A stretch of 64,000 nucleotides of DNA from CAVPHV01 sp963704825. Lineage in GTDB: Bacteria > Actinomycetota > Acidimicrobiia > Spongiisociales > UBA5794. This document shows, piece after piece, positions 8,739-16,584 of the stretch. The notes below the pieces were generated by a model that was not told the DNA's origin, did no database searches, and saw only the letters and a program-made list of their open reading frames with translations. How positions within the stretch are numbered: the first letter of the stretch is position 1; every line of letters begins with the position of its first letter. A program made the translations under genes and the position numbers. The stretch is taken from the NCBI GenBank assembly GCA_963704825.1, contig CAVPHV010000009.1, positions 50,998 through 114,997 on the forward strand, read 5' to 3'.

Positions 8739-9485
8739 TCACGGAGCCACAATCCGCTCCTCGAGTTGAACGAACTCCGGTGCGGGCATCAGCCCCAGAT
8801 CGGCCAGAAGGCGCTCGCACTCGCGCAGCGCACGCAGTGCCTCGACTCTCCTCCCCTCGCGGGCAAGCCCGTCCGCCAGCAGGTACCAAAGTCGCTCGTG
8901 ATACGGATGCTCGACCACCTCTCCCTGCAAGATGCTCACAGCCTCGGCCACGCGACCGATGGCGAGGTCAGCTTCGAGCTGCACCTCAACGGCGGTGAGT
9001 CTCAGGTCCTCCAGGCGCCTGACTTCGAGAGCGACATACTCGGCATCGGCCAGATCCCCGTAGGGAGTGCCTCGCCACAGCATCAACGCCTCACGGGTCA
9101 GAGTGCGAGCTCCATCTGGGTCGGCGGCCAAGCGCGAAGCCGCCTCACGAACACTCCGCTCGAACACGCAAGCGTCGATCTGATCACAGTCGGCACTGAG
9201 CAGGTAGCCATCACCCATGTGCAGGATCGCTCCAGCGCCGAGGAGGCTGCGCAGCTTCGAGACATGTGACTGGAGGGTTGAGGCAGCAGTCCGCGGTGGG
9301 TGTTCACCCCAGACGATATCGATGAGGTGTTCGCCGCCGACCACGTGGTTGGCGGAAACGACGAGCGCGGCCAGCAGGGCACGTGTGCGGTGCCCCTTGA
9401 CCTCCTCGAGGCCCCATGAACGAGGGACGGCGATGGGCCCAAGCACCGCAACCACAACGGATGCCCGCTCGATGGCGGAAGTCAT
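8739..9485 (-). CDS. SARP/BTAD transcriptional regulator (short form)
   Basis: A 248-aa protein with an OmpR-type winged-helix DNA-binding domain (residues ~10-95; HRTRALLAALVV, LIDIVWGEHPP, TLQSHVSKLRSLL) followed by a bacterial transcriptional activation domain of TPR-like helices (residues ~100-245). This is the AfsR/SARP layout without the ATPase part. The frame is open to 9755, but the ATG at 9485 has AAGGAG six nt upstream and matches the family start. The next gene on this strand begins 19 nt downstream. It is divergent from the CWPxC protein gene, with 160 nt between starts, so it may control that gene; this is inference. Confidence 0.87.
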   Translation of the reverse strand: MTSAIERASVVVAVLGPIAVPRSWGLEEVKGHRTRALLAALVVSANHVVGGEHLIDIVWGEHPPRTAASTLQSHVSKLRSLLGAGAILHMGDGYLLSADCDQIDACVFERSVREAASRLAADPDGARTLTREALMLWRGTPYGDLADAEYVALEVRRLEDLRLTAVEVQLEADLAIGRVAEAVSILQGEVVEHPYHERLWYLLADGLAREGRRVEALRALRECERLLADLGLMPAPEFVQLEERIVAP

Positions 9486-9645
9486 CTCGCTCTCCTTCTG
9501 CATCCAGTCTCTCGAACGCGCGGTACCGGCTCCAGAGGAGGAAGACCCCACTGTCCCTCCAGGCTCCCGCAGGCGCCGCTCCACCCGCTTGCCTGCCGAC
9601 CACGAACTGTGGGCAGATACTCGAAGGGAGAAGGAGGAATCGACC

Positions 9646-10200
9646 ATGCCCACCACCATCAATCGGGTTGCGACCGGCGAGCGAGCCACACCGCAGGTAC
9701 AGCCACCGCCGCAGGCTCCAGCGCGACCCGCGCCCCCACCAAGACGCCGAGTCATTCGCTGGATTCAGTGGATGGCGGCTATCACGATTCTGGCGCTGAC
9801 CGTCGGAGCCGGCATGTGGTTTGCGTCACGCGAGGTTGGCCCCACCATTCAGGAACAAGCTACAGAATGGCCGGCTTGCTGGCCGATGTGCTCGGCGGTG
9901 ACCGAGCTCGAAAGGACGCCACCGGCCGTGGCATCCCAGGACGTGTCGGTGCCGGCGGAACTGCCGGACTGCTGGCCACTTTGCACCTATGCGGCGGCTG
10001 TCGTGGCCCCGAGCGCGTACCTCGCAGCAGCTGCCCCGTACCCTGACTGTTGGCCGCTATGTGCAGAGACGGCTCGGATCGTGGAAGCGCAACCGCCGGC
10101 CTGTTGGCCGCTTTGTGCGGAGGCGGCTCAGATCGTGGAAACACGGCCGCCGGTCTGCTGGCCCCTGTGTTCCCACCTCACCGCTGTGGCAGTCCCCTAG
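9646..10200 (+). CDS. Membrane-anchored protein with five CWPxC motifs
   Basis: A 184-aa protein starting at an ATG 6 nt after AGAAGGAGGA. A Pro-rich cytoplasmic N-terminus (residues 1-35, ending in RRR) precedes one membrane helix (about residues 41-60), so the rest is likely extracytoplasmic. That part holds five copies of Cys-Trp-Pro-(Leu/Met)-Cys at residues 78-82, 109-113, 135-139, 153-157 and 171-175. All ten cysteines of the protein are in these motifs, and the last three copies are exactly 18 residues apart with similar flanks. I know no family with this repeat. Metal or haem binding, redox exchange or covalent cross-linking are possible. A strong terminator follows. Confidence 0.8.
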   Translation: MPTTINRVATGERATPQVQPPPQAPARPAPPPRRRVIRWIQWMAAITILALTVGAGMWFASREVGPTIQEQATEWPACWPMCSAVTELERTPPAVASQDVSVPAELPDCWPLCTYAAAVVAPSAYLAAAAPYPDCWPLCAETARIVEAQPPACWPLCAEAAQIVETRPPVCWPLCSHLTAVAVP

Positions 10201-10217
10201 CCCCCGCCGCAGAAAGA

Positions 10218-10250
10218 GGCGCGGGCTCCGCATCGGACGGAGCCCGCGCC
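10218..10250 (+). terminator. Perfect 13-bp hairpin after the CWPxC gene
   Basis: GGCGCGGGCTCCG at 10218-10230 pairs perfectly with 10238-10250 across a 7-nt loop, starting 18 nt after the stop codon. No T-run follows, as is common for high-GC terminators. Confidence 0.75.
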
Positions 10251-10309
10251 ACACGAAGGACCGAGGGCACACCTCGCGGATGCCAAGGCGGCGGGTATCG
10301 TTGTGGGAC

Positions 10310-10597
10310 ATGACAGATGGCAACCGTCGCGACGAACCCCTCAGCAGCGAGGAGATGATCGAGCAGTTCCACGCCGGCTATGACGCGCAGGAATCGCAGA
10401 GAGCCGTTCCCGAGCCTCGACAGGTTCCTCCGGCGGAGCCTGCCGCAACCGCGATATCCGACACTGCGGCCCTGCAACCGGGCGGACCGCCGCCTCGACC
10501 CTCTGCCGACTCTCGCCGAAGAGTTGCCGTGTCCCTTGCCATCGCCCTGGTCGTGCTGGGATTGGGCGTCGCTATTGCCCTCGCCGGAGGCAATTGA
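10310..10597 (+). CDS. Small tail-anchored membrane protein, function unknown
   Basis: A 95-aa protein beginning at an ATG after GTGGGAC. The first 70 residues are hydrophilic, Pro/Ala/Glu-rich and probably disordered. A short basic stretch (DSRRR) leads into a C-terminal hydrophobic helix (residues ~74-92; ALVVLGLGVAIALAGG), so it should be tail-anchored with the N-terminus in the cytoplasm. No conserved motif is recognised. It lies after the terminator of the CWPxC gene and before a minus-strand operon, so it is probably transcribed alone. Confidence 0.55.
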   Translation: MTDGNRRDEPLSSEEMIEQFHAGYDAQESQRAVPEPRQVPPAEPAATAISDTAALQPGGPPPRPSADSRRRVAVSLAIALVVLGLGVAIALAGGN

Positions 10598-10707
10598 CTC
10601 GCGGTGATGCGGATCCGCCCCTCCGACCATTCCATCGACTGCGAGGGCGTCTATCGCGATGCCGCCATGGACTTCACCATCGCGTTCCGGACCGGTCTCC
10701 GGATTCG

Positions 10708-11187
10708 CTACCTCGACCGAGCCGGGCGAAACAGCAGCGGCGCCATCACGTTCCCGACCCGTCGCATCAACGCCTGGCGCCGCGGTTCGTCGACCGTCGT
10801 CACCACCAAGTAACAGAAGGTCCCGCCGAAACGACGCGCCAGCACACCGTCGGTCAGCACCTGGTCGCCAACGACCCAGATCTTCTCGCCACCTGAGAGG
10901 CCAAGTCTGCGCCGCGCCGTCCACGGTTTGTTCCCACCTGCGATGATGTCGGCGGCGCCCCGCGGTGCTCCATTGGTGAGCATGATCACCCGCTCGACGC
11001 CGGCCACCCCCTCAAACCGGTCCAGCGTGTGCGCCACGGTGCGTGCAACGTCCGCGGGCGCAGCACCCTGGCGCACGAGCGTGTTGTCGACGTCGAACAC
11101 AACGACGACGGGACCATCCGCAGCATCGAGCGCGACCTCGAGCTCGTCGAGATCTGCCACCTCCACCTTGAGGCCTCGTCGCATCAT
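10708..11187 (-). CDS. HAD-superfamily phosphatase (YqeG-like)
   Basis: A 159-aa HAD hydrolase. Motif I is VVFDVDNTLV (about residues 33-42), with the nucleophilic Asp and the DxD acid/base pair. Motif II is MLTNGAP (Thr), then a Lys in NKPW or EK and a late acidic loop (VVGDQVLTDG, motif IV), in the order expected for class III HAD enzymes such as YqeG/phosphatidylglycerophosphate phosphatase. It closes the envelope operon that starts with the LPG-synthase-like gene. A lipid phosphate substrate would suit that setting but is inference. Two tandem ATGs make the exact start uncertain by one codon. Confidence 0.78.
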   Translation of the reverse strand: MMRRGLKVEVADLDELEVALDAADGPVVVVFDVDNTLVRQGAAPADVARTVAHTLDRFEGVAGVERVIMLTNGAPRGAADIIAGGNKPWTARRRLGLSGGEKIWVVGDQVLTDGVLARRFGGTFCYLVVTTVDEPRRQALMRRVGNVMAPLLFRPARSR

Positions 11188-11217
11188 GCGGCGTGTCCCG
11201 GCGAGGCTGCCATCCCG

Positions 11218-12075
11218 CTAGATGTCGAATCCGGCATCCCGGCCTACCTCACGCAGTTCGGCGAGCGGGTAGAACCCGAGGGCCTCGTCGATGTCCTCTG
11301 CCGCCGTCTGGGCGCCCTGACCGACGGCGTTGATGTCGTAGACGATGCATCCGGTGTCGAATTGGTTGTACCAGGTCGCGACGTAGCTGGGCGGATCAAG
11401 ATCATCCTCCAGTTCCTCGGCGGCCTCGTCGACCGTCAGACCGGAGGCAGGGTCTTCTCCGGGCAGGAGAAGCTCGATCTTGCCGGCGGCAACCTCCCGG
11501 TCGTCGACAACGATCACGGCCATCCCCCGACTGGCGGCCGAGTCGATCCTGATTGAGGCGGGTTCGTCCGAATCGATCACCGTCACCTCTATCCTCCGGA
11601 TCCCCGACCAGGCGCGTTGGAGCTCTTGGCCTGCCACTGTCGCGTAGTTGCGGTGACGCGGCGCCACCGGCACGACGGCGACCTCGATGGCGGTGGCCTC
11701 GCTGATAACGTCGATGAAGCGTGTGACGCCCTCGGCCGCAACGGGAGCCGGCAGCGCCGAGCCTGGGTCACAGGTCCTCTGCAGGGTCACCTCGACAAAA
11801 CGGTCGCCCATCCGGTCTGAATCGAGCCAGAACGTGGCCCGCCCGCGTTCGGCCTGCTGCGGTTGATAATCCCAGCCGACGTTCAGACCGTTGATGCACG
11901 CCCCCCAACGTGCCTCGGGGATTGCCTGGAGCTGCATGAGAATGACGGTCGCCAGAGACCCGCTCAGGTCGTCGTCCCGCGGACACTCCGGTGTTCCGGG
12001 ACCGGTGGGCCCAAAGTCCGAACACGCTCCCACGAGCAGTGAGCAGGCCACAAGGATGGCAAACCGGCGCCTCAT
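11218..12075 (-). CDS. Lipoprotein, function unknown
   Basis: A 285-aa protein with a clear lipoprotein signal (MRRRFAILVACSLLVGACSD, lipobox VGAC at about residues 15-18). The mature part has six further Cys and mixed alpha/beta composition; segments such as EARWGACINGLNVGW and FDTGCIVYDINAVG suggest a secreted domain, perhaps disulfide-bonded. No enzyme motif is recognised. The ATG at 12075 overlaps the stop of the PAP2-kinase gene by 4 nt (ATGA), so the two are translationally coupled and likely work together in the envelope. Confidence 0.72.
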   Translation of the reverse strand: MRRRFAILVACSLLVGACSDFGPTGPGTPECPRDDDLSGSLATVILMQLQAIPEARWGACINGLNVGWDYQPQQAERGRATFWLDSDRMGDRFVEVTLQRTCDPGSALPAPVAAEGVTRFIDVISEATAIEVAVVPVAPRHRNYATVAGQELQRAWSGIRRIEVTVIDSDEPASIRIDSAASRGMAVIVVDDREVAAGKIELLLPGEDPASGLTVDEAAEELEDDLDPPSYVATWYNQFDTGCIVYDINAVGQGAQTAAEDIDEALGFYPLAELREVGRDAGFDI

Positions 12076-13655
12076 GCGAGACCACCGATCTTGAGGTTGT
12101 CGATCACCAGGGAAATCAAGAGAGCCAAGGTGAAGGCGGCGCCGATCGCCAGGGCAATGCGGCGACTGCTCCAGCGCTGGATGGCGATCGGCTCGCGATG
12201 AGGCGACAGCTCCTGGAAGCGCTTGACCACGTCCACGCCCTGCTTCTTCTGGCGTCCTTTGAGGTGGGCCCGTGATTGCGAAGGGATCGTGATGCTGCGG
12301 GTGGCGGCAAAGGCCTCCGCGATGTCCTCGGGAGCGAAGAAGTGGAGGGCTCGCTCGTATACGTGGTCGGGATCGGCGCGCAGCCCGAGAATGATCATCA
12401 TGTTGGCGAGATCGACGGCCTGGCGCCACGGACTCGGGCGGATCGTACCGAAGGCTACGTCGATCATGCGGACCTTCCCGTCCTTCACCATGACGTTGGC
12501 CGGTTTGACGTCGCGGTGCGCCAAACCGGCGTCCCAGAGGCGCCGGATCATGAGCAGGGCGTCGTCGATGACCGCGTCGTCGATCGGCGCCGACGTGATC
12601 TCCTCAGCGTCCTGGAGGAATTCGGTGACGATGAGGTACTCGCGCTCCGGGGTGATCTCCACAAAGCCAAACGACGCGGCCGACGGGACACCCGCTTCCT
12701 TCATCCGCAACAGCATGTAATCCTCATACTCGACGAGGCGCCGCACCGAGGTGAAGCGCACCTCATCTTCGAGCGCCCCGTAGGCGATGGTCCGCCACAG
12801 CTTGTAGAAGCGATCGGACCGCAGATGATTCGTCGAATAGAGCTTGGCGAACAGGTACACGTCGGGGTCCCCTGCAACGGTCAACCGGATCGGCGTCGAT
12901 CCCCCGGAGCCCTCGAGGCCGAACGGCTCCATGGCGAGCACGTTGAAGCCCAGTTGTTCGGCGACCGCCCGCTTGATGGCTTCCCCGCGCGCCCCGCTGA
13001 TGTCGAGATGAGCGGTCCTCCCCCGCCCGTACCGAACCGGGAACACCGATTCGGGGGCGAAGAACCGGAAGACGACGACGGCCAACGCCATTCCAAACAG
13101 TGCACCAACGACCCCGTCCGTCAAGTGATCGGTGCCCAGGTAGACGCGCGCCAGCGCCAAGAGGGCAACCAGCACGCCGGAGACGGCAAACCAGATCCGG
13201 CGCCACCGTCCACTGGGAATGAGGGAGAGGCCCATCACGGCAAGAGTCGCCGAGAATGCAAATACCGGGAAGGACGGATGCGAATACCCCTGCCAGTCGC
13301 CGATGATCGGCACGAGCGGCCGGGGGCGGGCAATACCGTTGACGAAGGCCTGGACCACTGCTCCGCCGATGACAAAGACGATGACGGCCGCCAGGAGGTG
13401 ACGCCACCGCTTGGTGGCGATGAGCAGGATGAGCGTTCCCCACCGTAGGGCGCGCACCATCCACAGCGAACCGAGTGCGTGGAGTCCCTCGCTGATCGTG
13501 GTGAGCGGGTCGGTGCGGATGTCGACGAACCATCGCCCGATGGCGAGGTCGACCTCCTCCCACCAGGCCCGGCTCTCCGGCCATGCGAACAGCGAGAACC
13601 ACAACACCATGACACTGACGGCGACGGCAAGCCAGAACCACCCGCTCGCCCTCAA
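12072..13655 (-). CDS. PAP2-like membrane domain fused to a protein-kinase-like domain
   Basis: A 527-aa protein from a TTG at 13655. Residues 1-200 hold five or six membrane helices with PAP2 phosphatase features: IARPRPLVP (~109-115), a degenerate SHPSFPVFAF where PSGH is expected, and ARVYLGTDHLTD (~169-180) with the conserved Arg, His and Asp. Residues ~225-480 are a kinase fold like RIO/aminoglycoside kinases: Lys 271 (LFAKLY), catalytic loop HRDVKPANVMV (380-390) and MIDVAFG (397-403). A C-terminal helix (~503-523) adds another membrane segment. Coding-like sequence continues in frame for about 190 nt upstream of the TTG without ATG or GTG, so the true start is uncertain. Confidence 0.78.
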   Translation of the reverse strand: MRASGWFWLAVAVSVMVLWFSLFAWPESRAWWEEVDLAIGRWFVDIRTDPLTTISEGLHALGSLWMVRALRWGTLILLIATKRWRHLLAAVIVFVIGGAVVQAFVNGIARPRPLVPIIGDWQGYSHPSFPVFAFSATLAVMGLSLIPSGRWRRIWFAVSGVLVALLALARVYLGTDHLTDGVVGALFGMALAVVVFRFFAPESVFPVRYGRGRTAHLDISGARGEAIKRAVAEQLGFNVLAMEPFGLEGSGGSTPIRLTVAGDPDVYLFAKLYSTNHLRSDRFYKLWRTIAYGALEDEVRFTSVRRLVEYEDYMLLRMKEAGVPSAASFGFVEITPEREYLIVTEFLQDAEEITSAPIDDAVIDDALLMIRRLWDAGLAHRDVKPANVMVKDGKVRMIDVAFGTIRPSPWRQAVDLANMMIILGLRADPDHVYERALHFFAPEDIAEAFAATRSITIPSQSRAHLKGRQKKQGVDVVKRFQELSPHREPIAIQRWSSRRIALAIGAAFTLALLISLVIDNLKIGGLA

Positions 13656-13866
13656 GTTGCGAGGCAGCGGTTCCTTCTCTCCAGACGGTCGGCGACGGCG
13701 CCCGGCAACCCTGATCCCGGCGACCCGAACGACCCGTCGTTCGCTGATACCGGTGAGTTGCGCTGCGATGTGCTCGCCGCTGGTTGGTTGATCGCTTTCG
13801 ATGGTCGTATCCCCTCGACAAGGCCTTCCAGCCGACCCTAGCTATTCTCGTCTCTGTCGCGTGAAG

Positions 13867-16395
13867 CTAGAGAACTCCTTGGCTCTCGAGACGCTTGTAG
13901 GCCAGCCAGCCGGGCAGAATCGGGAGCCAGAACGTGGCAAATCGGTAGAGGAACACGGCGGGAACCGCCACCGCCGGGTCGAGACCAAAGGCTGTCAAGC
14001 CGGCGATGAGCGCCGCCTCAGCCGCTCCGATCCCGCCGGGGGTGGGTGCCACCTGCGCCAGAGCGGAGCCGGCCAGGTACACCGCGGTGACCGCCACAAA
14101 TCCGATGCCGCCGCCGAACGCCGCAAGGCTGTACCAGAGCGCGAAGGCGTACGCCATGGTGATAACGAAGGCACCACCGAACAGCATGAGGAGCTTTTTG
14201 GGGCTGGCCGCTACCGCGGCGATCCCAGCCCCGGCCTTGCGCAGCACCGGCCACAGTTTGCCGAGGAAGAACTTGCGCCCCCACGGCAGCAGCATCACCC
14301 CACCGGCCAGGGTCAGCACCACAACGAGACCGACCAGAACTGCCTGACCGGATGGCAGCGAAATAGCATCCGTCGCAGACCTCCCGGCTGTGGTGACGAA
14401 AATCACCAGGAGTGAGATGTGCACGATCACGCCGCCGATGTTGTTGACACCAATGGCGGCAACCCCGACACCCGCATCGACCCCGTTCTTCTGGAGGTAG
14501 CGAAGGTTGGCCGCCATCCCACCGACCTTGGCGGGTACAAGGCGGTTGAAGAACGATGCCGCCAACTGCGCCCACAGCGTCGGCCAGAACCGCAACCGAT
14601 CGGGCACAGAACCCATCAATGCCACGGCCGCCCCTACGTAGGTCAGCAACGAAAAGAAGATGACCAGGGGGAACCATTTCCAGTCGGCGCCCGCGATCTC
14701 GCCAAGATCCACCTGGGCCAACTGTGGGATGAGGAAGTAGAAGGCAAGGCCGAGCATGACGGCAGCAAGCACCGTCTTTGGTCTGACCCGTTCCAGCTTC
14801 TCGGGCTCGTACTCCGCGATACCGGTTTGGCTCAGCACCTCGCCTTGGATCTCGCCGAGGAGACCCTTGCGCTGCTTGAGCGCCACCCCCAGCGTTGAAC
14901 CCAAGGCGGTGGGTTGCAGACGAGGCGCGGCATCGGCCACCGCGTCGGCGCCGATGACGTCGATCGCCGTGCGCACGGCGCCGGCCGGACCGGCCGCCAG
15001 CGACAGAGAAACCAGCATCTGGGCGACATCCCCCCGCAAGTCGCGGGGGGAGGCGGCCAGTTCGGCGAACCCGAAGTCCAACAGCCAGACCTGCTCCTCG
15101 GCGTCGACCATGATGTTGTTGGGGCTGAGATTGCGGTGCGCTTCCCGGGTGTGTCTGAGGCGAGCGACCTGGTTCCACGCAGAACGCAGCACGTCATCAG
15201 AGACGGCAACGCCATCCAATGCACTCAGGGTTGTGCCGTCCACGGCATCAAACAGCAGCACGATCGAGTTTGGGCCGACGTCGGCGACACGCACCAACTG
15301 TGGAGTACGCACGCCTGCCGACGTGGCGGTGAGCGACATGGCGGCTTCGTGCTCTGCCTCACGGCGCAGCGACATGAACGGACGTTCGTCCCCGAAACCG
15401 GTGAGCCGAACCGTCCGGTAGCCCCGGTAGAGCACGTCGGCGGCGCGCTCCTCCGGGCTGCGCACCTTGGCAAAGAGCCGCCGTCCGTCGCCCGTCTCAA
15501 CCAAGAACGGCGTGGAACTGCGGGCGGCAACATCGGCCGGCGCCACCCGTGTTACGGAGAAGCCATGGCGACTGAGAGCCTCAGCGATATCGCCGCCCCG
15601 CGGCCTGCGGTCCGGTGAGCCGAAGACCAGGAGGACCCCAGCGCCAATCGTGTAGCTGAGCGCCCCAATCAGCAGCGCATCGACCGGTATGAGCAAGCCG
15701 TCGATCAACCGAACCGTGAGGAACACCACGAGCACGATCCAACCGGCGCGCCGCCAGCGCCGATTGAGCCATGGGGTCAACGTCGAGAAACCGGCCATGA
15801 GACCTGCCAGATAGACCGTGCTGGGAAAGCCATCTCCGGGAACGCAGGCCTCTGTGTCGAACACGGTGCCGACGGCTTCTCCCGGTTTCGCCACCAGGTC
15901 CTGTATGGCTTGCGGATCATCCGCACCAATCGCCCCACCATCAGCCGCGCCCAGGTTGTCGCACACCCACGACGGGGGCGCAACGTCGAGCGTGGGGGGC
16001 ACGAAGCGAGCCGTCACCTCACTCTGGATGCCCCACGCCAACGCGGCTGCCAGCAGAACGCTCAAACCGACCAGCAGCAACCGGCGGTACCGCCTCCACA
16101 GCAGCAGCAGTCCGGCCACCACAATCGGGATCAGCCAGGCAAGCAGCTGCACGGCCAGGATGACGGTGACCACCAGAGCAGCGGGAAGCCCATCGAAGGC
16201 ATCGACGACCTCAACGGCGATCCCGACCGTGACGTTGTTGAGCACGCTGGCGAGCAGGAGTCCGATCGCGGCGACCAGCAGGCTGACCAGCAATCGCAGC
16301 AGGTCGCTGGGAAGTCGCGAGCGCCGATAGCCACCGTCGTCAATCACCTCGACGGCTGCTTGATCTGTCTGCGGATCCGGCGGTGCGCTCGTCAT
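13867..16395 (-). CDS. LPG-synthase-type flippase domain protein with embedded pseudokinase
   Basis: An 842-aa membrane protein. The N-terminal 260 residues contain seven or so helices. Residues ~285-510 form a kinase-like domain with a Lys (LFAKVR, ~310) and LLDFGF (Asp 440), but the catalytic loop reads HRNLSPNNIMV (420-430): the catalytic Asp is Asn. Residues ~545-840 match the transmembrane region of lysylphosphatidylglycerol synthases (LVPAKVGGMAANLRYL, APTPGGIGAAEAALI), which flip lipids. The aminoacyl-transferase (GNAT-like) domain of MprF is missing. An ATG with GGAG precedes it. It heads an operon with the PAP2-kinase, lipoprotein and HAD phosphatase, which suggests lipid or glycolipid handling. 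Confidence 0.82.
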   Translation of the reverse strand: MTSAPPDPQTDQAAVEVIDDGGYRRSRLPSDLLRLLVSLLVAAIGLLLASVLNNVTVGIAVEVVDAFDGLPAALVVTVILAVQLLAWLIPIVVAGLLLLWRRYRRLLLVGLSVLLAAALAWGIQSEVTARFVPPTLDVAPPSWVCDNLGAADGGAIGADDPQAIQDLVAKPGEAVGTVFDTEACVPGDGFPSTVYLAGLMAGFSTLTPWLNRRWRRAGWIVLVVFLTVRLIDGLLIPVDALLIGALSYTIGAGVLLVFGSPDRRPRGGDIAEALSRHGFSVTRVAPADVAARSSTPFLVETGDGRRLFAKVRSPEERAADVLYRGYRTVRLTGFGDERPFMSLRREAEHEAAMSLTATSAGVRTPQLVRVADVGPNSIVLLFDAVDGTTLSALDGVAVSDDVLRSAWNQVARLRHTREAHRNLSPNNIMVDAEEQVWLLDFGFAELAASPRDLRGDVAQMLVSLSLAAGPAGAVRTAIDVIGADAVADAAPRLQPTALGSTLGVALKQRKGLLGEIQGEVLSQTGIAEYEPEKLERVRPKTVLAAVMLGLAFYFLIPQLAQVDLGEIAGADWKWFPLVIFFSLLTYVGAAVALMGSVPDRLRFWPTLWAQLAASFFNRLVPAKVGGMAANLRYLQKNGVDAGVGVAAIGVNNIGGVIVHISLLVIFVTTAGRSATDAISLPSGQAVLVGLVVVLTLAGGVMLLPWGRKFFLGKLWPVLRKAGAGIAAVAASPKKLLMLFGGAFVITMAYAFALWYSLAAFGGGIGFVAVTAVYLAGSALAQVAPTPGGIGAAEAALIAGLTAFGLDPAVAVPAVFLYRFATFWLPILPGWLAYKRLESQGVL

Positions 16396-16584
16396 TGCTC
16401 TCCGCGCCTCACCCTACCGACCGGTCGGTTGGGCTGACAGTCGATTGCCTACTCGGGGGTTGGACAACGTCGGTTCGGCGCTTGCCACGAGCGGACTGAC
16501 CCGGCGTCACCCGGTTCGAGCAAACGCCGCGCCGGGGGCGACCCGAGGCGTGCCACCCCCGCAACGCCCCCTGTCCAACAGCCT

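Noticed and set aside
10604..10813. 69-aa plus frame (MMRIRPSDHSIDC...) after the small tail-anchored protein
   Set aside because: Mostly overlaps the 3' end of the minus-strand HAD gene; no Shine-Dalgarno or domain.
12276..13448. 390-aa plus-strand frame opposite the PAP2-kinase gene
   Set aside because: Arg/Asp/His-rich antisense shadow, typical of high-GC DNA; the minus frame has clear motifs.
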